Of a stretch of 64,000 nt of DNA, positions 6,928-16,200 are shown in pieces. The position numbers were made by a program, and so were the translations under genes. Positions within the stretch are counted from its first letter, which is position 1. Every line of letters begins with the position of its first letter. This stretch comes from Paraeggerthella hominis. Its GTDB lineage: Bacteria > Actinomycetota > Coriobacteriia > Coriobacteriales > Eggerthellaceae. The notes under the pieces were generated by a model. It saw only the letters and a list, made by a program, of their open reading frames with translations, ran no database searches and was not told the DNA's origin. The stretch lies in assembly GCF_021044775.1 (NCBI RefSeq), contig NZ_JAJNOQ010000001.1, forward strand, positions 372,001-436,000. The letters run 5' to 3'.

Positions 6928-8163
6928 TTAGTCTTCCAGGTAATCCTTGAGCTTCGAGGAGCGGGACGGATGGCGCAGCTTCGCCAGCGTCTTGCTCTCG
7001 ATCTGGCGAATGCGCTCGCGCGTAACGCCGAACTCGCGTCCGACCTCCTCGAGCGTGCGAGGATGGCCGTCTTCCAGCCCGAAGCGCAAAGCGATGACCT
7101 TGCGCTCGCGCTCCGCCAGCCCGTCGAGCACCTTCGACAGCTGCTCCTGCAGCATGCTGAACGACGCAGCGTCGGGCGGCACCACGGCGGCGTCGTCCTC
7201 GATGAAGTCGCCCAGCTGGGAATCTTCCTCTTCGCCGATGGGAGTTTCCAGGCTCACGGGCTCCTGCGAGATCTTCTGGATCTCGCGCACGCGCTCGGCG
7301 GGCAGGCCCATCTCCTTGCCGATCTCCTCCGGCGTTGGCTCGCGCCCGAGCTCTTGCAGAAGCTGGCGCTGAATGCGGACCAGCTTGTTGATGGTCTCGA
7401 CCATGTGCACCGGAATGCGGATGGTGCGCGCCTGGTCGGCGATGGCGCGCGTGATAGCCTGGCGGATCCACCACGTGGCGTACGTGGAGAACTTGAAGCC
7501 CTTCGTGTAGTCGAACTTCTCGACCGCGCGGATCAGGCCCAGGTTGCCTTCCTGGATCAGGTCCAGGAACAGCATGCCGCGGCCGACGTAGCGCTTCGCA
7601 ATGGACACGACCAAGCGCAGGTTCGCCTCGATGAGCTGCTGCTTGGCGTCCAAGCCCACCTGCTCGATGCGGCCGAGACGGCGCTTCTCGCGGCGCTCGA
7701 GCTCGATGCCCTCGTCTTCGGCCTTGTCCAGCTCTTCGCTTGCAGCGACGCCGGCCTCGATCTTCATGGCCAGGTCGATCTCTTCGGCTGCGTTGAGCAG
7801 CGGAACCTTGCCGATTTCCTTGAGGTACATGCGCACGGGGTCGCCGGTGAGCATGGTCACGGACGCATCGGCGTTGCGCTTGCGCACCGACGAGCGAACG
7901 CGGCCGCTCTTGGCCCCCACCTTCGGCAGCTGCACTTCGCTGACGGCCTTGAGTTCTTCTTCGGGAATGCCCGCAAGCAGGTCCTCGTCCTCTTCGCCGT
8001 CTTCGGACAGGGGCGTTTCGAGTTTGTCGTCTTCGAGCGTATCGGTAGCGCTTACGTCCGGTTCGACGTCGAGCGCGTCGTCGTCAAGCATCTCCTCAGA
8101 TTCAATCGGGGCTTTCGCTTGGTCATTCGCTTGTACCGGCTGTTTCTTAGAGGCTTGGGCCAC
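6928..8163 (-). CDS. rpoD: Primary RNA polymerase sigma factor
   Basis: The product is 411 aa. Start GTG 8163 is preceded by AAAGGAAG at the right distance; the frame upstream to 8241 lacks one. After an acidic, low-complexity N terminus the conserved core appears. Region 1.2 is DPVRMYLKEIG. Region 2 contains LIQEGNLGLIRAVEKFDY and FKFSTYATWWIRQAITRAI, which bind the -10 element. Region 3 and region 4.2 (TLEEVGREFGVTRERIRQIE) follow, with 4.2 reading the -35. It is a group 1 sigma-70 (RpoD/SigA). A promoter and a GC-rich 3' stem-loop bracket the gene. Confidence 0.96.
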   Translation of the reverse strand: MAQASKKQPVQANDQAKAPIESEEMLDDDALDVEPDVSATDTLEDDKLETPLSEDGEEDEDLLAGIPEEELKAVSEVQLPKVGAKSGRVRSSVRKRNADASVTMLTGDPVRMYLKEIGKVPLLNAAEEIDLAMKIEAGVAASEELDKAEDEGIELERREKRRLGRIEQVGLDAKQQLIEANLRLVVSIAKRYVGRGMLFLDLIQEGNLGLIRAVEKFDYTKGFKFSTYATWWIRQAITRAIADQARTIRIPVHMVETINKLVRIQRQLLQELGREPTPEEIGKEMGLPAERVREIQKISQEPVSLETPIGEEEDSQLGDFIEDDAAVVPPDAASFSMLQEQLSKVLDGLAERERKVIALRFGLEDGHPRTLEEVGREFGVTRERIRQIESKTLAKLRHPSRSSKLKDYLED

Positions 8164-8239
8164 GTGATCTTCCTTTCCAACAGGATGGCGCACAGGGCAT
8201 GAAGACATGCACGCTCTAGGCGCAAAGATACAGCCGAAC

Positions 8240-8269
8240 ACTATATCACAAGGTGTTGGCGCTTAGCAA
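8240..8269 (-). promoter_or_regulatory. Candidate rpoD promoter
   Basis: Minus strand: TTGCTA (8264-8269), 18-bp spacer, TATAGT (8240-8245), about 75 nt before the GTG start. Confidence 0.5.
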
Positions 8270-8294
8270 GAAACGTCGGCGAATCGCAACCAAA

Positions 8295-10577
8295 CTAGCG
8301 CGCGGGACGATCAGGGCCATCGTCGTCCGACGCTCCCGTCGACCCCGTGCGCCCGAACGTCATCTTCTCGAACAGGTCCACGGGAACCGGCGCGGAGAAC
8401 ACGTAGCCCTGCACGGCGTCGCATTCGGTGCTGCGCAAGAACTCCACTTGGGGAATGGTCTCGACGCCCTCGGCGATGGTTCCCATGTTGAGCTTCTTGG
8501 CCAAGTCGATAACCGACCCCACCACCACTTCGGAGCGGCTTTCGTCGCCCAGGAAGAACTGCCGGTCGATCTTGAGCGTGTCGACGGGAATGTCCTTCAA
8601 GACGTTCAGCGACGAGTACCCGCTGCCGAAATCGTCCATCGAGCAGCGAAAACCCAAGGAGTGGATGCCCAGGACGGTTTCGCGCAGAAGGTCAAGGCTC
8701 TCGAACGCCACGCTTTCGGTAAGCTCGAACTCCAAAAGCTCGGCAGGGACGTCGTAGCGCTTGCGGATCTCCTCGAACGCGTCCAGGAAGCGATCGTCGT
8801 GCAGGTGCAGCGGCGACAGGTTCACCGAAAGCGGCAAAGGCTCGATGCCCGCATCGATCCACGAGCGGATCAGCTTGCACGACTGCTCGAACACGGCAAG
8901 GTCGATCTTTATCACGAAGCCGTTTCGCTCGAAGAAGGGAATGAACTCGCCCGGAGGCAGCAGGCCGCGCTTCGGCGAATCCCAACGAACCAGCGCCTCG
9001 GCCCCGATGGTCCGCCCCGACTCCAGGCATATCTTGGGCTGCAGGAACAAGATGAACTCGCCGCGCTCGAGCGCTCGGTCCATCTCGTTTTCCATTTCTT
9101 TCTCGCGGATCAGCCGTTCGTGATCCACGTCGCTGAAAAACGAGCAGCGGCACAGGTGCCCGCCCGCCGCAGCAGAGGTTTTGCGGGCAGTGTTCGCCCG
9201 GTCCCTGATGGTGACGATGTCGCACGGCCACTCGACGGCGCATGCCCCACAGTTGAGCTTGACGAAGTACGGCGCGTTGTTCTCGCGGTTGAACGCGTTG
9301 AGGCGCTCGGCCAGCTCGTGGAGCCATGCGCGCACAAGCTCCGGATCGGTGTCGTCGAGCATGACGTTGAACAGGTCGGCCGTCACGCGAGCGGAGGCTT
9401 CGCCCTCGCGCAGGCCGTCCGCAATGGCCTTGTGCAGGTACCGCAGAAGCTCGTCGCCGCGAGCTTTGCCGAAGCTGTCGTTGACCAGGCGGAAGTCCTC
9501 TATGTCGAGCGCGACCAAAGAAAACGGCGACCGATCCTTGATGCGCTCGGTCACCAGCATGTCGAACCGCGCAACCGTATGCCCGCCCGTCACCGGGTCG
9601 ACGAACGCCAGCCTGCTGATCTCGCGGTTCTTGCGCGATGTGGCCCAAGCCAGGCAGCCCCCGAACGCGCCGAAGGAAACCAGGGCCAAGACCGTCGTTC
9701 CAATGATGGCCAAGGTCGAATAATCCGAAACGGACGTGGCGTACAGCGAAGGCGGAACCACCGAGATGGCGTACCAGCCTCCCAGATCGAGCGGGTAGTA
9801 GTTCACTTCGCGCAGCTGGCCGTCCACCGTGTAGCCCAAGCAACCGCTCATCCCCCGCTGCATGTCCTGCGCCATGCGAGCGATATCGTCTTCGGATGCC
9901 ACGGCCTCGTTGCGCAGGCCGTCGAAGAAGTTGCGGTCCTCCCCGAGCGAGTTCGCATTCTCGGAACGCAAGATGAAATCCCCGTCCGACGACACGATAT
10001 GGGCGAATCCCACGCCGTCGGCCGTATCGGTGTTGTAGAGCAGCTTCATCGAATCGTGAGCGACCCACCCTACCACGGCCCCCAGGCCATTGGGGCCGAC
10101 GGCCGGAACCGCGTACAGCGCGCCCTTGCCCGGGCTGAACTCGGGCACCTCGACCAGATCGCCTTCGACGCCAGCCTGCCCTTCGATTGCGTCCATGACC
10201 ACGCGGAACCCTTGCGCGTCGACCGCGCCTGCGCCGGGAACGGTCAAGGTCCCGCTTCGGTCGGCGTACCCGACCCAGCTGAAGGGCCCGCCGTCGACCA
10301 ACGTCTCCGTAAGGGCCGCGCGGCTTTCGTCGTCGCCGTCGATCACGCTGAGCTGCCGGCCAAGATGCTCGAGAAGCTCCACGTTGAAGCTCATGCGCTG
10401 GTTGATCTTGTACGTAGTTTGCTGGGACAGCTCGGCAAGGTAGCTTTCGGTCTCCTCCATGACCACCTGCTCGCCGCGCACGAGCGTGATCGCGCACACC
10501 GCGCCCGTCGCAAGCGCCACAACCGCGAACACGGCAGCGAACACGCGCAGGTAGCTCCCTTGCAGGATTGCTTTCAC
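8295..10577 (-). CDS. Membrane-bound GGDEF-EAL cyclic-di-GMP phosphodiesterase
   Basis: The product is 760 aa. Start GTG 10577 lies behind AAAAGGGG and puts the first helix (VFAAVFAVVALATGAVCAI) at the N terminus. A periplasmic sensor region of about 250 residues (Cache-like in length) follows, then a second helix (STLAIIGTTVLALVSFGAFG). The GGDEF domain reads RVTADLF at its signature, so diguanylate cyclase activity is probably lost. The EAL domain is intact: EALVRW, DDFGSGYSSL and KIDRQFF are all present. The likely role is sensing an external ligand and lowering cyclic-di-GMP. The ligand is unknown. The gene is monocistronic. Confidence 0.9.
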   Translation of the reverse strand: MKAILQGSYLRVFAAVFAVVALATGAVCAITLVRGEQVVMEETESYLAELSQQTTYKINQRMSFNVELLEHLGRQLSVIDGDDESRAALTETLVDGGPFSWVGYADRSGTLTVPGAGAVDAQGFRVVMDAIEGQAGVEGDLVEVPEFSPGKGALYAVPAVGPNGLGAVVGWVAHDSMKLLYNTDTADGVGFAHIVSSDGDFILRSENANSLGEDRNFFDGLRNEAVASEDDIARMAQDMQRGMSGCLGYTVDGQLREVNYYPLDLGGWYAISVVPPSLYATSVSDYSTLAIIGTTVLALVSFGAFGGCLAWATSRKNREISRLAFVDPVTGGHTVARFDMLVTERIKDRSPFSLVALDIEDFRLVNDSFGKARGDELLRYLHKAIADGLREGEASARVTADLFNVMLDDTDPELVRAWLHELAERLNAFNRENNAPYFVKLNCGACAVEWPCDIVTIRDRANTARKTSAAAGGHLCRCSFFSDVDHERLIREKEMENEMDRALERGEFILFLQPKICLESGRTIGAEALVRWDSPKRGLLPPGEFIPFFERNGFVIKIDLAVFEQSCKLIRSWIDAGIEPLPLSVNLSPLHLHDDRFLDAFEEIRKRYDVPAELLEFELTESVAFESLDLLRETVLGIHSLGFRCSMDDFGSGYSSLNVLKDIPVDTLKIDRQFFLGDESRSEVVVGSVIDLAKKLNMGTIAEGVETIPQVEFLRSTECDAVQGYVFSAPVPVDLFEKMTFGRTGSTGASDDDGPDRPAR

Positions 10578-10721
10578 GATATCCCCTTTTAACGGTGAAG
10601 CGCGCCTTCGCAAGACCCCGGATTCAAGTGAGCGCGCCTTAGCAACTTCCGTTGACCTAATTCCCCATTATTGCAAAGCGAGCCGCAGCGTGCAAGGCGC
10701 AATCGCAGGACCGAAGCATGC

Positions 10722-13496
10722 CTATCGGCTCAGGAAGACGCGCAGCGCATCGTAGAGCTGGTTGGCGTCGAACGGCTTGGGCACGAAGCCGTCCATGCCG
10801 GCGGCGCGCGCCTCCTCCCGATCCTCCTGGAACGTGTTGGCGGTCAAGGCGACGATGGGAACCGTCCGCGCGTCGGCACGGTCAAGCGACCGGATGGCGC
10901 GCGCGGCGGCCAGCCCGTCGAGCACCGGCATCCTCACGTCCATGAGCACGAAATCGTACGTTCCCGTTTTCGAAGCCTCGAACAGGTCGATCGCCTCGCG
11001 CCCGTCCGCCGCTCGATCCACCGACACGCCCTGCATTTCAAGCAAAGCCGCCGCAATCTCGGCGTTCAGATCGTTGTCCTCGGCCAAAAGGACGTGCGAT
11101 CCCTTCAAAGCAGGGGCGTTCTCAGGCGACAGGACAGCCTTGCCCAGCGGAGCCTGCCCCTCTTCGGCAAGCGGCAGATCGATCGTGAAGAAGAACTCCG
11201 ACCCCCGTCCGAAGCTACTTCGAACCTCGAGCGAGCCGCCCATAAGGCGCACGAGGCTGCTGCTGATGGCAAGTCCCAGGCCGGTTCCCTGAGCGTTGCG
11301 ACGGTTCTCGGCGGCCTGCTCGAACGAATCGAAGATACGGCCCAGATCCTCTTCGCGAATGCCCGCGCCGTCGTCTTTCACGCTGAAGCGAAGGCGCACG
11401 CTCGCGTCGTCTCGGCGCAGCTCCTTGATGGAAAGCTGGACGAAGCCGCCGCTGTCGGTGAACTTGAACGCGTTCGACAGCAGGTTCGCCAGCACCTGCT
11501 GAAGACGCACGTCGTCTCCTACCACGCCCTCGTCCACGCCGCAGCTAACCTCGAAGCGCACGCCCTTCTCCTCGGCCTGCATGCAGAACATGCTCTCCAG
11601 GCGCTCGGCCAGACAGCGGAGGCGCATGGGAGCGACCTCGATGCGCATCTTGTTGTTGTCGATCTTCGACATGTCCAGGATGTCGTTGACAAGCGAGAGC
11701 AGGAACTGGGCCGACGTGTTGATCTTCTCAAGGCTGGAGCGGATGGCGGGCGTGGCCTCCCCCGACAGCGACGCCACGCTGGAAAGCCCGATGATGGCGT
11801 TCATGGGCGTGCGTATCTCGTGCGACATGCGCGAGAGGAAGTCCGCCTTCTCGCGACCGGACTCCTCCGCTTTCTCCAGCTTGATCGCCATCACGCGGGC
11901 GCGCACCTTCGACAGCGACACCACAACGCCGATGGCCCCCAAAAGCAAGGCGAACACAAGCACCATGGTGACCACGAGAAAGGGGTTTTGCGCCACGAAC
12001 GACTCGATGGTGGCGCGATGCGAGGTCACTGGCGTGGAGTTGCGGGACACGATGGCGTCAAGCTCGTCGCTCGACAAGCTGTTCACGGCCTTGTTCAGCA
12101 CGGCGTACAAAGACGCGTCCACGGGCTTGGGCAACGCCACGGAGAACACGGCGTCGTCGTGCTCCGACGTTGCCGGGGCAACGTTGGCGTACGAACGCTC
12201 GACGAACAGGCTCTCGGCGCACGAGGCGGGCATGCTGGTTAGGTCGGCGCGCCCCTCGTTCACGGCCGACAAGCACTCTTCGTACGTCGCATAGCGCACC
12301 ACGCGCGCCACGTCGAGGCCCTTCGGGTCGGCAAGCCCCTCCAGCTGCGCGAACACCAGGCCCTCGCTTCGCTGGGACCCCGCCTTGCTCCTGAGCACCA
12401 CTCCGTCCAAGGATGCATAGCTTGCCGTCAGGGCCAGACCGCGCTCGGATGCAGTGCGCTCGTCGCCCTGGAATCCGCCCAGCACGTCCGCTTCGCCCGA
12501 CGCCACCAGCTCGAGCGCGGCTTCGTACGTGCTTGCGTGGACGAACCGAAACGTCAAGCCCGTCCGTTCGGACACCAGGCCCAAGACCTCCTTCACCACG
12601 CCTCGGTACGATCCCTCAAGGTCGTAGTACAAAGGATACTGCCCCGCCACCACGGCCACCCTGACCTCGCCCCGGCCCGCAACGTACGCGCGGTCGTCGG
12701 CGGAAAGCTCAAGGGGGAACCGGTACATCTGGGGAAAATAGGCGTCGTGAAGCTTGGTGGCGAACCCGGGGTCGGCTGCGTACACCTGGGCCATTGCGGC
12801 ATCGAGCTCGGGCAGCAGGTCGCTTCCCTTCGCAAGGGCGAAGTACTGCGGCTCGCCGCCGAACGACGCGACGACCTTGCAGTTGCCGGGAAAATCCGTG
12901 TCCCCGGTCAGCATGACGTCGGCCGTGCCGTCGTCGAGGCAGCTTTTGTACGAAGCGTAGTCAAGCGGAAGAAGCGTGCAGAAAAGGCCGTTCAGGCTCA
13001 GGAAGCTCTCGAGCCGCTTGTTCTTGTCGACGGCCTTCTCGTACACGCCGATCGTCGCGCCGTCCAGGGTGCTCAAGTCGAAGCTTGCAACGGCGTCGTT
13101 GTCCTGCGCGCACGCCAGCAGCGAGCGGTTCGAGCCCATGCTGTAGGTCGAGTAGTCAAGGGAGTCGGCAAGCTGCTCGCGCACGAACATGCCGCCCACC
13201 AGGTCGATTTCGCCATCGCGCAGCCGATCGATCAAGTTGTCGATGTCTCCGTCGACGAATTCGTATTCCCAACCGGTGTACTTCGCGATCTCGGTGAGCC
13301 AGTCGAAGAGCACCCCGCTGCGATTCCCCTGGTCGTCCACCATGCTCAAGCCCTCGGACGGAGGAAACGCCACCTTCACCACGCGCCCGCGAGACGACGA
13401 AGCCCGCTCGTCGGCAACCGCAGGAGCAGCGAACGCGACGGCCAGCATCGCCGAGAGCACCAGTGCGCACGCGATGCGCTTCGCCCATTTCCCCAC
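10722..13496 (-). CDS. Hybrid sensor histidine kinase with two periplasmic solute-binding domains
   Basis: The product is 924 aa. The start is set at GTG 13496, 8 nt after a GGAGGAGG ribosome-binding site. The ATG at 13514 would overlap that site. A signal peptide (RIACALVLSAMLAVAFAAPA) leads into two tandem SBP_bac_3-type domains (about 40-260 and 270-500), as in BvgS-like kinases. One transmembrane helix follows (FLVVTMVLVFALLLGAIGVV), then HisKA (LSRMSHEIRTPMNAIIG, His in SHE), HATPase_c with GTGLGLAISSSLV, and a C-terminal receiver with FVLMDVRMPVLDG as phosphorylation site. There is no Hpt domain and no cognate response regulator next door. Confidence 0.93.
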   Translation of the reverse strand: MGKWAKRIACALVLSAMLAVAFAAPAVADERASSSRGRVVKVAFPPSEGLSMVDDQGNRSGVLFDWLTEIAKYTGWEYEFVDGDIDNLIDRLRDGEIDLVGGMFVREQLADSLDYSTYSMGSNRSLLACAQDNDAVASFDLSTLDGATIGVYEKAVDKNKRLESFLSLNGLFCTLLPLDYASYKSCLDDGTADVMLTGDTDFPGNCKVVASFGGEPQYFALAKGSDLLPELDAAMAQVYAADPGFATKLHDAYFPQMYRFPLELSADDRAYVAGRGEVRVAVVAGQYPLYYDLEGSYRGVVKEVLGLVSERTGLTFRFVHASTYEAALELVASGEADVLGGFQGDERTASERGLALTASYASLDGVVLRSKAGSQRSEGLVFAQLEGLADPKGLDVARVVRYATYEECLSAVNEGRADLTSMPASCAESLFVERSYANVAPATSEHDDAVFSVALPKPVDASLYAVLNKAVNSLSSDELDAIVSRNSTPVTSHRATIESFVAQNPFLVVTMVLVFALLLGAIGVVVSLSKVRARVMAIKLEKAEESGREKADFLSRMSHEIRTPMNAIIGLSSVASLSGEATPAIRSSLEKINTSAQFLLSLVNDILDMSKIDNNKMRIEVAPMRLRCLAERLESMFCMQAEEKGVRFEVSCGVDEGVVGDDVRLQQVLANLLSNAFKFTDSGGFVQLSIKELRRDDASVRLRFSVKDDGAGIREEDLGRIFDSFEQAAENRRNAQGTGLGLAISSSLVRLMGGSLEVRSSFGRGSEFFFTIDLPLAEEGQAPLGKAVLSPENAPALKGSHVLLAEDNDLNAEIAAALLEMQGVSVDRAADGREAIDLFEASKTGTYDFVLMDVRMPVLDGLAAARAIRSLDRADARTVPIVALTANTFQEDREEARAAGMDGFVPKPFDANQLYDALRVFLSR

Positions 13497-13627
13497 GGCT
13501 CGAACCTCCTCCATCGCCTGCGGTACCGCTTCCAGTCGAATCAGCTGTAGGGCACCCAGAATACCACGACAAGGGAAGACGCAGCTGAAACTGTAAACCT
13601 ACGGGCCGCGCGGCTGCGAAAGGCCGC

Positions 13628-16012
13628 CTACAGCAGATCGTCGGGATCCACGTCGATCGCTACGTTCGCGTCCTTGTCGGGCTTGCGGTGCCTGAAGTAC
13701 GGAAGAAGCACGGCCGAGAGGTCGGCCTCCGGCGGGCACTTCACCACGATGTGCCAGCGATACGTGCCCCGCAGCTTCGCGAGAACGCACGGCGTAGCGG
13801 GCAGGACCGTCCAGTCGTCACCGCCGAAATCGCGCACGACCTGCTCGATCCCCTGCTGCAGCTGCTGGGCCGCCCCGCGCACCGCCGCTTCGTCCTTGCC
13901 CCAGATCAGCACGTTCGCCATGCGCACGTACGGCGGGTACCCCAACAGGCGCCGCTTCGGCAGCTCGTCGCGCAGAAACAGCGCGCGGTCGTACGACGCC
14001 GCGGCCCGGATGGGGGCGGCGTCCGCCTCGTAGGTCTGCACGAGCACGCGCCCCGGCAGCTCGGCGCGCCCCGCGCGTCCGGCCACCTGCTCCACAAGGT
14101 CGAACGTGCGCTCGGCGGCTCGATAGTCGGGAAGCTTCAGCATGGTGTCGGCGTTGATGACGCCCACCAGCGTGACGTCTTCGAAGTCAAGGCCCTTCGC
14201 GATCATCTGCGTGCCCAAAAGCACAGCGGCGTCGGCGGCGGCAAACTCCTCTAAAAGCCGCTGGTGGGCGCCCTTGCCCGACGTCGTGTCGGCGTCCATG
14301 CGCACGATGGGAACCCCAGGGCCCACACCGGGGGTCTCGTCCAGCAAAACCCGCAGATCGGCCTCGACCCGCTGCGTTCCGGCACCGAACTTCTTGAGAT
14401 AGGGGCTGCCGCATTCGGGGCAGACCGGGGGCACCGCGATGCGGTAGCCGCAGTGATGGCAGATGAGGAAGCTTCCCCGCTCGTGATAGGTCAGCGATGT
14501 GGAGCAGGACGGGCATTCCGGCACGAACCCGCACTCCCGGCACAGCAAGAACTTCGCGAATCCGCGCTGATTGAGCAGCAGGACCGCCTTTCGACCAGCG
14601 GAAAGCTCTTCGGCAAGCGCACGGGAGAGCGCGCCCGAGAACATGGAGCGGGAGCCTCCGCTGAATTCCACCGCCATGTCGACGACGCGAACGGCGGGCA
14701 AGGGCTTGCCGTTCGCGCGCTCGGGCAGCTCGACATGATGCCATCGGGGATCCTTCGCGCACGCGTGAAGCGCCTCGATGGAAGGGGTGGCCGACCCGAG
14801 CACCACGGCCGCGCCCGCGCGGCGCGCCATCCATACAGCCACGTCGCGCGCGTGGTAGCGCGGCGAGCTGTCCTGCTTGTAAGAGCCCTCGTGCTCCTCG
14901 TCGATGACAAGGAGCCCCAGGTTGGAAAGCGGCGTGAACAGGGCGCTTCGAGCGCCCACCACCACGCGCGCCGCGCCCGAGCGAATGAAGTCCCACTGGT
15001 CGTAGCGCTCGCCCTGGCTCATGCGCGAGTGCATGACGGCCACGGTGTCGCCGAAGCGGCCGCGGAACCGGCCCACCGTCTGCGGAGTGAGCGAGATCTC
15101 GGGCACGAGCACGCACGCCGTGCGCCCCGCGGCGAGCGTCGCCTCGATGGCCTGGAGATACACTTCCGTCTTGCCCGACCCGGTCACGCCGTCCACCAGC
15201 ACGACCTCGCCCGCGCCGCGCTCGCGCGCCGCATCGATGACGGCGAGCGCCGCCGCCTGCCCCTGCGTGAGCGGCGGTTTGGGAGAAGGGGCGAAGCCGC
15301 TCGCAGGCTGCATGCCCGCAGGTTGGCGCAGCGGGTCGGCAAGGGCGTTCGCAGCGTTCGCAGCGCCCGCAGGCTCCGACGGAGCTGCGAAGCCTCGCAT
15401 GCGGCGACGATGCTCGATGCGCACGACGCCTTGCTTCTCGAGCGTCTTCAACGGAGCCGACACCGCGCCGAACTCGGCCGACAGCTCGGCTACGCGCAGC
15501 TCGCCCGCGCGCAGGGCCTCCACGATGGAAGCCTGCTTGACGGCGTTCTTCCGAGGCTCGAACGTGTCGAAGGCCGCACCCGGCAACACCCAGCGATCGT
15601 CCACTTCCCCCACGGCGGGCTCTTCCAGGCGCCAGTAGCCCTCGCGCGACCGCACCATGCGCGGCACCCCGCCCGGCGGGGTGAACAGGCGCACGCACGA
15701 CGAGAGCGGAGCGATGTAGCGCTGCGCCAGCCACTGGGCGCAGGCGGCGCCCTCTTCGTGGAAATACGGGCGGCTCACCGCTCGCACGATAACCTTGAGC
15801 TTGGCGGGGTCGAGCCCTTCGGGATAGTCGCCGTCTTCGCGTTCCTCGATACCTATCACGAAGCCGATCGCACGCCGATGGCCGAACGGCACGAGCACAG
15901 CGCAGCCCACCTCGACAGGATGGTCGCCGCTTTCGTCCTCGGGCACGGCATACGTGTAGGGCGCGTCGAGCGCTTGCGTGGGTATGTCCAGGATGATCGA
16001 TGCGAGTTTCAT
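13628..16012 (-). CDS. priA: Primosomal replication protein N' (PriA helicase)
   Basis: A 3'-5' DNA helicase that reloads the replisome at stalled forks. The product is 794 aa. Start ATG 16012 gives MKLASIILDIPTQALDAPYT, the typical PriA N terminus; a start 30 nt upstream is also possible because the ribosome-binding site is weak. The Walker A is VTGSGKTEVY and the DEAH-like box is VIDEEHEGSYKQDSSPRYHA. The zinc-binding region has CRECGFVPECPSC and CHHCGY..CPECGS, with all eight Cys present. The C-terminal helicase motifs include TQMIAKGLDF and EQVAGRAGRAELPGRVLVQT. Confidence 0.95.
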   Translation of the reverse strand: MKLASIILDIPTQALDAPYTYAVPEDESGDHPVEVGCAVLVPFGHRRAIGFVIGIEEREDGDYPEGLDPAKLKVIVRAVSRPYFHEEGAACAQWLAQRYIAPLSSCVRLFTPPGGVPRMVRSREGYWRLEEPAVGEVDDRWVLPGAAFDTFEPRKNAVKQASIVEALRAGELRVAELSAEFGAVSAPLKTLEKQGVVRIEHRRRMRGFAAPSEPAGAANAANALADPLRQPAGMQPASGFAPSPKPPLTQGQAAALAVIDAARERGAGEVVLVDGVTGSGKTEVYLQAIEATLAAGRTACVLVPEISLTPQTVGRFRGRFGDTVAVMHSRMSQGERYDQWDFIRSGAARVVVGARSALFTPLSNLGLLVIDEEHEGSYKQDSSPRYHARDVAVWMARRAGAAVVLGSATPSIEALHACAKDPRWHHVELPERANGKPLPAVRVVDMAVEFSGGSRSMFSGALSRALAEELSAGRKAVLLLNQRGFAKFLLCRECGFVPECPSCSTSLTYHERGSFLICHHCGYRIAVPPVCPECGSPYLKKFGAGTQRVEADLRVLLDETPGVGPGVPIVRMDADTTSGKGAHQRLLEEFAAADAAVLLGTQMIAKGLDFEDVTLVGVINADTMLKLPDYRAAERTFDLVEQVAGRAGRAELPGRVLVQTYEADAAPIRAAASYDRALFLRDELPKRRLLGYPPYVRMANVLIWGKDEAAVRGAAQQLQQGIEQVVRDFGGDDWTVLPATPCVLAKLRGTYRWHIVVKCPPEADLSAVLLPYFRHRKPDKDANVAIDVDPDDLL

Positions 16013-16130
16013 ATCTTCAGTATATCCTATGTCCTCGTTCACTCCGAAACGCGCCTGCGCCCTTCCCCATTCGCTAGCCCATGCGCTCTCGACCGGCTCG
16101 ATCTCCTTTTATAGCTCGATCGCCTCTTAC

Positions 16131-16181
16131 AATAAGAAGAGGCCGCCCTCGCGCATCGAACCGCGCAACGGGCGACCTCTT
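16131..16181 (-). terminator. Terminator of metK
   Basis: A 12-bp stem with one mismatch, AAGAGGCCGCCC/GGGCGACCTCTT (16137-16148 with 16170-16181), followed on the minus strand by a U-rich stretch (TTCTTATTGT), 20 bp past the metK stop. Confidence 0.7.
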
Positions 16182-16200
16182 TCCATCAGCGAAGCGCAGG

